A DNA stretch of 64,000 nt, taken from positions 1 through 64,000 of the forward strand of contig NZ_JAEC01000014.1 of NCBI RefSeq assembly GCF_000518705.1. The letters run 5' to 3'. The position numbers and the translations under genes are program-made. This DNA is from Shewanella colwelliana ATCC 39565 (lineage in GTDB: Bacteria; Pseudomonadota; Gammaproteobacteria; Enterobacterales; Shewanellaceae). A model generated the notes under the pieces. That model was not told the origin of the DNA. It was given only the letters and a program-made list of their open reading frames with translations, and searched no databases. Shown piece after piece: positions 35,618-43,366 of the stretch; the stretch's first letter is position 1, and every line of letters starts with the position of its first letter.

Positions 35618-36724
35618 CTAACGCTCTAGGATATGGATCAGCTCAGACTTTAAAGCCACCTCGGTTTCCATGCCAGGTGCCAAACCTAATTTTTGTGCCA
35701 AGTGCAGCGGCACCTCCGCATTCAGGTGGTGTTTAACCCCTTTAATACTGGCCACGATTCGCATCGTTTCTCCCATCGCCAATGTCGATGCGATCGTAAT
35801 GTTCAACTTGTTGAAACTACGACACAGCCTCCCCTTGGTAATAGAATTAAAACGGATCCCTTGATTGGGTATCACCCAGCGGACCTTAGTGCCAACATCA
35901 AGACTGTCGAAGTATGTGCTCGCAATCAGATGTTCACCAAATTTAAGCCAAGTGATTTGACGATCTTCTTCTTGCGCCACGACATGAGCATCAAACATAT
36001 TACGCAGGCCCATCTGCTTAGCAACGGCTTCATTACGAGGCCGGGTCAGTACCTCTCGCGGCGTCCCCTGCTGCAGCAGTTTACCTTGGCTAATTAAGAT
36101 CATGCGGTCGGCAAGTAGCAGCGCCTCATTGAGATCGTGAGTCACCATAATCACCGGAATGGATAACTGCTCTTTCAATCGAGCTAGCTCAAGATAGAGA
36201 CGCTCCCGCGTTTCTCTATCGACAGCCGAAAACGGTTCATCCAGTAACAAAATAGAGGGCTCTCTTGCCAACGCCCGTGCTAATGCAACACGCTGACGTT
36301 GACCACCAGACAAGTTTGCAGGAAGCCTATCTGGCAAACCATGAAGATTGACCCTTTCGAGCCAATCCTTCGCCCGAGATTGCCGTTGCGATTTAGGAAT
36401 ATGGTCCAATGCCGCCACGACATTTTCCAGTGCCGTCATATTGGGGAAAAGCCCAAAATGCTGCGGAACATAGCCTAAATGACGCTGCTGCGGGCTTAAA
36501 TATTGATGAGTTTCACTATTAAACCACTGACAATCTCCATGACGGATCTCACCACGTTCAGGTTTAGTCAGGCCTGCGATCATCCGCAGCAAGGTCGATT
36601 TGCCACCACCCGATGGCCCCACTACCGCCAACACCTCACCTGCCGAGCAGCAAAACTCGGCATCGATGGGGATGTCGCGCTGTTGGTCAATTTTACAATA
36701 GAGATCAGCGACGTCTTGAGACAT
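35618..36724 (-). CDS. modC: Molybdate ABC transporter ATPase
   Basis: ModC powers molybdate import. The 368-residue protein has Walker A GPSGGGKST, signature LSGGQRQRVALARALA, Walker B ILLLDEPFSA and the switch His in MVTHD. The C-terminal region carries the Mop-like regulatory domain (MRIVASIKGVKHHLNAEVPL). It overlaps the modB frame by 20 nt. It is intact, but the permease gene before it is interrupted. Confidence 0.94.
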   Translation of the reverse strand: MSQDVADLYCKIDQQRDIPIDAEFCCSAGEVLAVVGPSGGGKSTLLRMIAGLTKPERGEIRHGDCQWFNSETHQYLSPQQRHLGYVPQHFGLFPNMTALENVVAALDHIPKSQRQSRAKDWLERVNLHGLPDRLPANLSGGQRQRVALARALAREPSILLLDEPFSAVDRETRERLYLELARLKEQLSIPVIMVTHDLNEALLLADRMILISQGKLLQQGTPREVLTRPRNEAVAKQMGLRNMFDAHVVAQEEDRQITWLKFGEHLIASTYFDSLDVGTKVRWVIPNQGIRFNSITKGRLCRSFNKLNITIASTLAMGETMRIVASIKGVKHHLNAEVPLHLAQKLGLAPGMETEVALKSELIHILER

Positions 36725-37385
36725 TCATGCCTCCTAATCGACGAGACAAGCTGGTCGTGAGTGCCAATGCGGTAATAGCAAAGAGCAGCAACACCAAAGA
36801 CATCTGCCCAGCACTAGCAAAATCAAAGGCCTGCACACTATCATATATAGAAATAGCGATGGTTTTAGTTTCTCCGGCAATATTGCCGCCCATCATCAAT
36901 ACAACGCCAAACTCCCCCAATACATGTGAAAAGCACAGCACTAACGCAGTCAATACGCCGGGCCATACCATGGGCAGTTCAATCCGAAATAGTACCTTAA
37001 GCGGACTCATGCCGCAGCAGGCTCCCGCATCACGCACCTCCTCGGGAACGGCTTCAAACGCGCGTTGAATAGGTTGTATGGCGAAGGGGATATTGACCAG
37101 AATTGACGCAACCACTAGGCCTGAAAAATGAAAAACTAACTGTTGGCCGAGCAGGTTTTCGAGCAACTGCCCCAACCAAGACTGACTGCCAAGCCCCACC
37201 AGCAAGTAGTAACCAATCACAGTGGGTGGCAACACCAAGGGCACCATAATAAGCGCCTCAACCCATGATTTACCACGAAATTGCCGATAGGCAAGAAACC
37301 GTCCCACAACGATGGCAAAAGGGATCAAAATGACTACAGTGACACAGCTCAGTTTTACCGATAAGCCTAATGCCTACCAATCCAT
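36705..37385 (-). pseudogene. modB: Molybdate ABC permease modB with TAG at codon 4
   Basis: The gene should start at ATG 37385, three bases from the modA stop, with MDW and then TAG (37374-37376) where relatives have Gln in WQAL. The same frame continues unbroken as ALGLSVKLSCVTVVILIPFA through all expected helices to a normal end (226 codons). The permease EAA loop EVRDAGACCG and following text are intact. A TTG at 37328 could restart translation but would lose about 19 residues and most of the first helix. So the transporter is probably lost, unless read-through or a restart works. Confidence 0.82.
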
Positions 37386-37388
37386 CGA

Positions 37389-38180
37389 CTACTCTCCTGC
37401 AGCTAGGTGAGGTGGCAAACCAAAACCAAATTCGGTAAATATCTGCCGCGCTTTTTCTTGCTGTAAATAGTCATAAAAACACACAGCGGTATCGCCCGCT
37501 TTATCGGTGAGGACCATGCGTTGATTGATGGGAGTGTGTAGTTCACTCGGTAAGGCTACATAGTGAGCAATCGCCTTAAATTGCGGTGCCATTGCCAAAG
37601 ACAGTGCCACAATGCCGCCTTGGGTAGAGCCACTTAACGCAAATTGAGCAGCTTGAGAGACGTTTTCACCATAGATTAGTTGTGGTTCGATCTGAGTCCA
37701 TAGCCCAAGCTTTTGTAATAACTCTTTGGCTCGCTCTCCATAGGGAGCATGATCAGGATTAGCAATTGCAAACCGCTTTAAGTTGCCCTGCACCATTAAT
37801 GCATTTAACCCTACAAGGTTTTCATCTAACGTTAGCGGCGACGTTTTCGGGGCGGCTAATGCCAAACGCCCAATGGCGTATAAGGTACCATCACTGGTGG
37901 TAACCCCCAACTTATGCAGCTGATAAATATATTTTTCGTCAGCAGAGAGAAATAATTCAAACGGTGCGCCATGACGTATTTGCGCCACAAAATTACCCGA
38001 TGACCCATAAGAGATCCGCACTTTAAGGCCGGTATCTTGGGTAAATTGCTGCGCGACTTTATCCAATGCAAACTTAATGTTCGACGCCGCCGCAATAGAG
38101 GGGGCTTCGCTAGCCCATGACGACACGCATAAGCCCAAAAAGATGGCACACCCTAGTACAACAGCTCTTATCCCATGCAT
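37389..38180 (-). CDS. modA: Molybdate-binding periplasmic protein
   Basis: ModA captures molybdate or tungstate and hands it to ModB. The 263-residue protein has a signal peptide (cleavage near SSWA-SE) and family motifs AAASNIKFALD, YGSSGNF and the C-terminal cleft residues. Its start lies 42 nt past the moaE stop, so mod genes probably share the moa transcript. Its stop is TAG, as are several other normal gene ends here. Confidence 0.94.
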   Translation of the reverse strand: MHGIRAVVLGCAIFLGLCVSSWASEAPSIAAASNIKFALDKVAQQFTQDTGLKVRISYGSSGNFVAQIRHGAPFELFLSADEKYIYQLHKLGVTTSDGTLYAIGRLALAAPKTSPLTLDENLVGLNALMVQGNLKRFAIANPDHAPYGERAKELLQKLGLWTQIEPQLIYGENVSQAAQFALSGSTQGGIVALSLAMAPQFKAIAHYVALPSELHTPINQRMVLTDKAGDTAVCFYDYLQQEKARQIFTEFGFGLPPHLAAGE

Positions 38181-38222
38181 GACGAGTCCCTTTTGAAATA
38201 TTTCATCACGCCACCTAAAGCG

Positions 38223-38687
38223 TTATTTTTCCCACATTTTAGCAGCTTGTTCATCGGCGTCTTTGGCCTCGACCCAATTGCTGCCTTTATCACCGGCTTC
38301 CAACTTCCAAAATGGTGCTTTGGTCTTTAAAAAATCGATCAAAAATTCGCAGGCAGCAAAGGCAGCCTTACGATGAGCACTCGTAACCCCGATAAACACA
38401 ATCTGCTCACCCAACGCCATGGTGCCAACACGGTGAATAATCGTGACCTTATTAAGCGGCCAACGCTCACGCGCTTCGACCACAATTTGATGCAACACAG
38501 CTTCGGTCATACCCGGATAATGCTCAAGTGTCAGGTCGGTCACCGCACTACCATCATTAAAGTCGCGTACCTTACCGATAAAGTTCACCACTGCGCCGTC
38601 ACTGTTATCATCGGCAATTCGCGCATACTCATCTGGCACGCTGAAATCTTGAGTTTGTACCACTATATGATCTAAAGACGCACTCAT
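38223..38687 (-). CDS. moaE: Molybdopterin synthase catalytic subunit
   Basis: MoaE with MoaD converts cyclic pyranopterin monophosphate to molybdopterin. The 154-residue protein has family text LEHYPGMTEAV, HRVGTMALGEQIVFIGV and AHRKAAF, with the active-site lysine in KTKAPFWK. GGAGG lies before its ATG, inside the end of moaD. Confidence 0.95.
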   Translation of the reverse strand: MSASLDHIVVQTQDFSVPDEYARIADDNSDGAVVNFIGKVRDFNDGSAVTDLTLEHYPGMTEAVLHQIVVEARERWPLNKVTIIHRVGTMALGEQIVFIGVTSAHRKAAFAACEFLIDFLKTKAPFWKLEAGDKGSNWVEAKDADEQAAKMWEK

Positions 38688-38688
38688 A

Positions 38689-38940
38689 TTAGCCTCCGGT
38701 CACTGGCGGAAAGAACGCCACTTCGTCACCATCTTCAACAGGTGTGTCCCAACTGCTAATGGTTTGATTGACAGCAACTAGCAACTTGTCAGCCGCCAGT
38801 ACCTTACCCCACTTCTCATCTTTAGCAGCTATCTGCGCTCGCAGCCCCTCGGCTGTGCTGGTCGCTTCACTGGCTTCAATCGCTATAGTGCTCTCGCCGA
38901 GAAGCTCTCGAACCTGAGCAAAAAAGAGTACGTTTATCAT
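38689..38940 (-). CDS. moaD: Molybdopterin synthase sulfur carrier subunit
   Basis: MoaD is a ubiquitin-like protein whose C-terminal Gly-Gly is thiocarboxylated to deliver sulfur to MoaE. The 83-residue protein ends in FFPPVTGG, the required tail. Its stop is one base from the moaE start. Confidence 0.94.
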   Translation of the reverse strand: MINVLFFAQVRELLGESTIAIEASEATSTAEGLRAQIAAKDEKWGKVLAADKLLVAVNQTISSWDTPVEDGDEVAFFPPVTGG

Positions 38941-38967
38941 CTATTTCTACCTTTAAACTTGTGCTAT

Positions 38968-39444
38968 TTACGCCTTAAAATGACCCGATTTTCCGCCACG
39001 CTTTTCTAGTAAACGAGTCTGGGAGATCACCATGTCTTTCTGTACCGCTTTACACATATCGTAAATGGTCAGTGCGGCCACCGATGCAGCAGTTAACGCT
39101 TCCATCTCTACGCCTGTTTTGCCAGAGAGCTTACATAAACTGGTAATACGCACGCGACTATGTTCAGGCTGGGCTTCTAGGTCAACTTCAACCTTAGTCA
39201 GCATCAATGGGTGACATAAAGGGATGAGATCTGAGGTCTTCTTGGCGGCTTGAATACCTGCTATACGTGCCGTGGCAAATACATCACCTTTATGATGGCT
39301 ACCGCTCATGATCATCTCAAGTGTCGCTGGTGCCATCTCAATATAAGCTTCGGCACGGGCCTCACGCTCGGTAACCGCTTTTTCGGTGACATCAACCATA
39401 TGGGCATTGCCATCGGCATTAATGTGGGTGAATTCATTACTCAT
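38968..39444 (-). CDS. moaC: Cyclic pyranopterin monophosphate synthase
   Basis: MoaC converts the MoaA product (3',8-cyclo-GTP) to cPMP. The 158-residue protein has [39 protein letters not shown] and the lysines of the active site. The ATG at 39444 overlaps moaB by 8 nt; a TTG just upstream is less likely. It depends on a working MoaA. Confidence 0.95.
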   Translation of the reverse strand: MSNEFTHINADGNAHMVDVTEKAVTEREARAEAYIEMAPATLEMIMSGSHHKGDVFATARIAGIQAAKKTSDLIPLCHPLMLTKVEVDLEAQPEHSRVRITSLCKLSGKTGVEMEALTAASVAALTIYDMCKAVQKDMVISQTRLLEKRGGKSGHFKA

Positions 39445-39967
39445 CAATTGATACCTTCTTCACATGCATCACAAAGTTACAAGGTCTGTGGGTTGCATCG
39501 AGTTGTTCTTTAATAATGTTGTTCCAACCGGTGCGACATGCCCCCGTTGAACCAGGTAAGCAAAATATTGCCGTCTTGTTGGCAAAGCCTCCCAGTGCAC
39601 GGGACTGCACTGTCGACGTGCCGAGCTCGGTATAGGTGATATGGCGAAACAGTTCGCCAAATCCTTCGATTTCTCGATCAAACAGTGGTTTAACCGACTC
39701 TGGTGTATTGTCCCGCTCAGTGAAACCTGTGCCGCCAGTAGTGATAATGACCTGCACCTCTTTAGAGGCGATCCATTGAGATACGACTGAGCGAATTAAA
39801 TACTTATCATCTTTAATTAATTGTCGCGCTACAAGTTGGTGACCTGCCTCAATCAAGGCATCTTCTAAAAACTGCCCTGAGGTATCTTGGCTAAAATCTC
39901 GAGTATCTGAAAGCGTGAGTACGGCAATATTTAGGGGTTCAAATTTCGAGTTGGTACAGTGACCCAT
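39437..39967 (-). CDS. moaB: MoaB/Mog-type molybdopterin adenylyltransferase-like protein
   Basis: The 176-residue protein belongs to the MogA/MoaB fold that binds molybdopterin, with [15 protein letters not shown] and the C-terminal [18 protein letters not shown] segment. In E. coli MoaB is dispensable; in others it adenylates molybdopterin. I take the ATG at 39967 with GAGAG upstream. A 111-nt gap with a hairpin separates it from moaA. Confidence 0.92.
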   Translation of the reverse strand: MGHCTNSKFEPLNIAVLTLSDTRDFSQDTSGQFLEDALIEAGHQLVARQLIKDDKYLIRSVVSQWIASKEVQVIITTGGTGFTERDNTPESVKPLFDREIEGFGELFRHITYTELGTSTVQSRALGGFANKTAIFCLPGSTGACRTGWNNIIKEQLDATHRPCNFVMHVKKVSIDE

Positions 39968-40035
39968 AATATCTCTCTTGATGATTTTCAAACTGATGGA
40001 TGAATGCGCACCTAAATTGATGCCGTGAGTATACC

Positions 40036-40070
40036 TATGACCTAAGCGATGGTGTTTGCCCTAGGTCATA
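40036..40070. repeat. Nine-bp inverted repeat in the moaA-moaB gap
   Basis: The arms TATGACCTA and TAGGTCATA are perfect complements around a 17-nt loop. No T-run follows on the minus strand, so it is not a plain terminator. It could stabilise the moaA transcript end, pause RNA polymerase or bind a protein. Confidence 0.55.
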
Positions 40071-40078
40071 AAGCTAAG

Positions 40079-41059
40079 TTAACCGCCAATGGAGGCCAAA
40101 TGTTGTGTCACACCGGTCACCCCATCATGAAGATAATGGGTTTCCTTCTTGGCTTGGAGTTGACCATGCAGACGCTCAATTAGCTCAGTACGCTGTGAAT
40201 GACTTTGTAGCAGATCGCGCAAGTCGACACCGTGCTCAGTGAACAGACATAGATGCAATTTACCTTTAGCCGATACTCTCAGGCGATTACAGTTAGCACA
40301 GAAGTTTTTTTCATAAGGCATGATTAACCCAATGCGACCTTGAAAATCACCGTGGCTAAAGTTCTGCGCTGGACCATCGTCAACGGCAGACTAATCGAGT
40401 TGCCAACCGTCTTGGATTAACTGAGACTTAATGTCGGCCCCCGCTAGGTGATGCGCCTTAAAATAGTCACGGCCTAATCCGGTTTCCATCAACTCAATAA
40501 AACGCAGATCGATAGGCGTCTGTTTAATCCAGTGAAGAAAGCGGGGCAAATCTTTATCGTTGAGGCCTTTTAGCAATACCGCATTGATCTTCACGCGCTC
40601 AAAGCCAGCCTCTAGCGCGGCATCAACCCCACGCATCACATCGTCAAACTTGTTTTCACCTGTGATCTGATAGAACATCCGCGGATCAAGGCTATCTACC
40701 GACACATTTATGCGCCTAAGCCCTGCGTCATACCACTCTTGAGCATGCTTAGCTAAGCGATATCCGTTAGTGGTAGTCGCGATAGTGGAAATTTTATCAT
40801 TGTCAGCCACGATACGAATAATATCGCTAAAGTCTTTGCGCAGCGTAGGTTCACCACCTGTGATACGGATTTTTTGCGTACCCACTTCGGCAAAAGCACC
40901 CACTAGATTTTCGATCTCATTAAGATCTAAAAATTTGGGTTTACCATCGGGACGATAGCCGTCGGGGAGGCAGTATGTACATTTGAAGTTACAGACGTCA
41001 GTGACTGACATCCGCAGATAGTGAAATCTTCGACCAAAATTGTCTTGTAATTGAGACAT
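40079..41059 (-). pseudogene. moaA: GTP 3',8-cyclase moaA interrupted by TAG at codon 223
   Basis: MoaA is the radical SAM enzyme that starts molybdopterin synthesis. From ATG 41059 the frame has the first cluster motif C23-x3-C27-x2-C30 (CNFKCTYC). Then comes TAG at 40391-40393, just after DGWQLD, and the same frame continues with the normal [12 protein letters not shown] loop and [11 protein letters not shown]. The second cluster cysteines are C254, C257 and C271. The full length would be 326 codons, as usual. The 222-residue truncated product would lack the GTP-binding second [4Fe-4S] cluster, so it should be inactive. No shift or other lesion is visible. Confidence 0.85.
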
Positions 41060-41178
41060 GATCACCTTTCCAAGTAAGGGGAGGTGAGTCAATTTCTTTT
41101 CTCACCCCGGTGGCACTATTGCCACGGCTAGCTACCCATATCTGTTGACGTAGGATAGAAAGCTCGGAGAACCGTCGT
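41060..41178 (-). ncRNA. Candidate molybdenum cofactor (Moco) riboswitch-type leader of moaA
   Basis: The 119-nt leader between the promoter and moaA folds into clear hairpins. GTGGCA/TGCCAC encloses ATAG (41110-41125). GGGGTGAG pairs with CTCACCTCCCC around 12 nt (41078-41108). The CTCACC arm can instead pair with the ribosome-binding GGTGA (41062-41066), giving a sequestered and an open form. Moco riboswitches are known before moaA in gammaproteobacteria. I cannot match the family consensus base by base, so this is an inference from position and folding. Confidence 0.52.
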
Positions 41179-41184
41179 TTCACA

Positions 41185-41212
41185 ATTATAGGCCTAAATT
41201 TGCATCAGTTAA
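41185..41212 (-). promoter_or_regulatory. Probable moaA promoter
   Basis: On the minus strand -35 TTAACT (41207-41212) and -10 TATAAT (41185-41190) are separated by 16 nt. Transcription would begin near 41178 and give the structured leader. Confidence 0.6.
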
Positions 41213-41262
41213 TACCCCTGTTCACCCTTTTCTTGCACAAGATCAGCTGAGCGTGAACATAT

Positions 41263-41278
41263 TGTGACAGCGCTCACG
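41263..41278. promoter_or_regulatory. Probable CRP site between moaA and ETF-QO
   Basis: TGTGACAGCGCTCACG matches the CRP consensus TGTGA-N6-TCACA at nine of ten fixed bases. It sits 51 bp upstream of the moaA -35 and 131 bp upstream of the ETF-QO ATG, so it could serve either direction. CRP governs anaerobic respiration genes in Shewanella. The remainder of the 41060-41408 gap shows no gene. Confidence 0.6.
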
Positions 41279-41408
41279 CAGATAATTACTATCAATTAGT
41301 CTATCCTGACTGCTTAAACTCTGTGCCATCTCACAAAATTAAGGTAAGGTGGTGAAAAGAATAAAACACCCGTTTCAATCGGGGGATAAGAACAAAAGAG
41401 GTGAAGTG

Positions 41409-43058
41409 ATGGAACGCGAATCGATGGAGTTTGACGTTGTTATCGTTGGGGCTGGTCCTGCAGGCCTGGCAACAGCATGTCGACTGATGCAGATATCTCA
41501 AGACAGTGGTCAAGAACTGTCAGTTTGTGTGGTAGAAAAAGGCTCCGAAGTTGGCGCTCACATTCTATCTGGTGCAGTATTTGAACCTAAAGTACTCGAT
41601 GAGTTATTTAGCGATTGGAAAGACACCGGCGCACCACTGCACACAGCTGTTACCCATGATGAACTGCACATGCTTAACTCACCATCAGCAGCCCGTGCGA
41701 TGCCTAACGCCCTTATCCCAAAGACGATGCACAATGACGGCAATTATATTATTAGTGTCGGCAACCTCGCCCGCTGGTTAGCCGAACGCGCCGAAGCCTT
41801 GGGCGTTGAAATTTTCCCGGGGTTTCCTGCCAGCGAACTGCTTTTTAACGATGACAACAGTGTTAAAGGTATTTTAATTGGTGACATGGGTGTGGGTGCC
41901 GATGGTCAACCCAAAGACAGTTATGAGCCAGGCATGGAACTCCACGCTAAGTACACGGTATTCAGTGAAGGGTGCCGCGGACATCTAGGCAAACAGCTTA
42001 TCGAAAAATATCACCTTGATAATGGCAAGACACCACAACATTACGGTTTAGGCTTTAAAGAGATATGGAAAGTCCCTAGTGAGCAACACCAACAGGGCAA
42101 AGTGGTGCACACTGGTGGTTGGCCGCTTACTGAAGGTGCATCAGGCGGCGGTTTCCTTTATCACCTTGAAGACAATCAAGTCGCGGTCGGCCTGATTATC
42201 GACCTTAACTATCAAAATCCACATTTGAGTCCATTTGATGAGTTTCAGCGCTATAAAACTCATCCAGTGATCAGCCAATACCTTAAAGATGGCGAACGTC
42301 TCAGCTACGGCGCACGCGCCATCACCAAAGGTGGACTTAACTCGCTACCCAAAATGAGTTTCCCTGGCGGACTGATTATTGGTTGTGATGCGGGCACACT
42401 CAATTTTGCCAAAATCAAAGGCACTCACACCGCCATGAAGAGCGGCATATTAGCGGCCGAAACCATCTGCCATGCACTGCATGCAGGGGTTGAAGGTGGA
42501 AAAGACCTGGATTGCTATCAAGAAAAGTTTGAACAAAGCTGGCTACAAGAAGAGTTGCATACATCACGCAATTTTGGCCCAGCCATGCACAAATTTGGTG
42601 CCTATTTAGGTGGCGCATTCAATTATATCGACCAAAACTGGTTCGGCGGCAAATTCCCTATCACCCTGCGTGATGAGAAGCATGACTACGCCCAAATGGC
42701 TGAAGTCAGTGCCTACAGCAAAATTGATTACCCCAAACCAGATGGCAAACTCAGCTTTGACAAGCTCTCATCTGTCTATCTCTCCAACACCTTCCATGAA
42801 GAGGATCAGTTGTGTCATCTGCGCCTTAAAGATGAGCGGATCCCTATCGATGTTAATCTAGTCAAGTTTGATGAACCTGCACAGCGTTACTGCCCAGCTG
42901 GGGTTTACGAAATTGTCGAAGAAGCTGGTGAGAAGAAGTTTATGATTAACGGTCAAAACTGTATTCACTGCAAGACTTGTGATATCAAAGATCCCAGTCA
43001 GAACATTACCTGGGTCAGCCCAGAGGGTGGCGGTGGTCCTAACTACCCCAATATGTAA
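41409..43058 (+). CDS. Electron transfer flavoprotein-ubiquinone oxidoreductase
   Basis: ETF-QO moves electrons from ETF (fatty acid and amino acid oxidation) to the quinone pool at the inner membrane. The 549-residue protein has the FAD-binding motif VVIVGAGPAGLATA near the start and GGLIIGCDAGTLNF in the middle. A C-terminal [4Fe-4S] ferredoxin domain has CIHCKTCDIKDP. The ATG at 41409 with GAGGTG upstream is preferred to the frame start at 41349. It is transcribed alone. Confidence 0.95.
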   Translation: MERESMEFDVVIVGAGPAGLATACRLMQISQDSGQELSVCVVEKGSEVGAHILSGAVFEPKVLDELFSDWKDTGAPLHTAVTHDELHMLNSPSAARAMPNALIPKTMHNDGNYIISVGNLARWLAERAEALGVEIFPGFPASELLFNDDNSVKGILIGDMGVGADGQPKDSYEPGMELHAKYTVFSEGCRGHLGKQLIEKYHLDNGKTPQHYGLGFKEIWKVPSEQHQQGKVVHTGGWPLTEGASGGGFLYHLEDNQVAVGLIIDLNYQNPHLSPFDEFQRYKTHPVISQYLKDGERLSYGARAITKGGLNSLPKMSFPGGLIIGCDAGTLNFAKIKGTHTAMKSGILAAETICHALHAGVEGGKDLDCYQEKFEQSWLQEELHTSRNFGPAMHKFGAYLGGAFNYIDQNWFGGKFPITLRDEKHDYAQMAEVSAYSKIDYPKPDGKLSFDKLSSVYLSNTFHEEDQLCHLRLKDERIPIDVNLVKFDEPAQRYCPAGVYEIVEEAGEKKFMINGQNCIHCKTCDIKDPSQNITWVSPEGGGGPNYPNM

Positions 43059-43075
43059 CCAACTCAGTTATAAAC

Positions 43076-43105
43076 AAAAACGCGCTGCTCTTTGGCGCGT
43101 TTTTT
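43076..43105 (+). terminator. Terminator after ETF-QO
   Basis: The stem AAAAACGCGC/GCGCGTTTTT has a 9-nt loop and T-run, 18 nt past the stop. The rest of the gap to 43366 is the upstream region of the chemoreceptor; it shows a small GCGCT/AGCGC inverted repeat (about 43167-43182) and no gene. Confidence 0.88.
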
Positions 43106-43366
43106 AATGGGTTGCCGCTTGCGCTTACGCCAATAAATCACCATAATTGTTCACTATACCTACAAGCGCTATCTAAAGCGCACCATTTGAATGACCTTCA
43201 TCCTCATAACACGCAAGGCTGCAACCTGAGGTGGATGCGATAAATGGAAAATCCTACCCCATAATATTCAATGGTTTAGCGTGTTAAGCAAACAGCGACT
43301 AACCTTAAATCAATTAACCAAACATCTGAATGGATATTCGGAAATTGTGGATGCGAGTTATAAACG

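Noticed and set aside
10015..41059. Pyrrolysine as the meaning of the TAG codons
   Set aside because: None of the three genes is a methylamine methyltransferase, and TAG ends many genes here normally.
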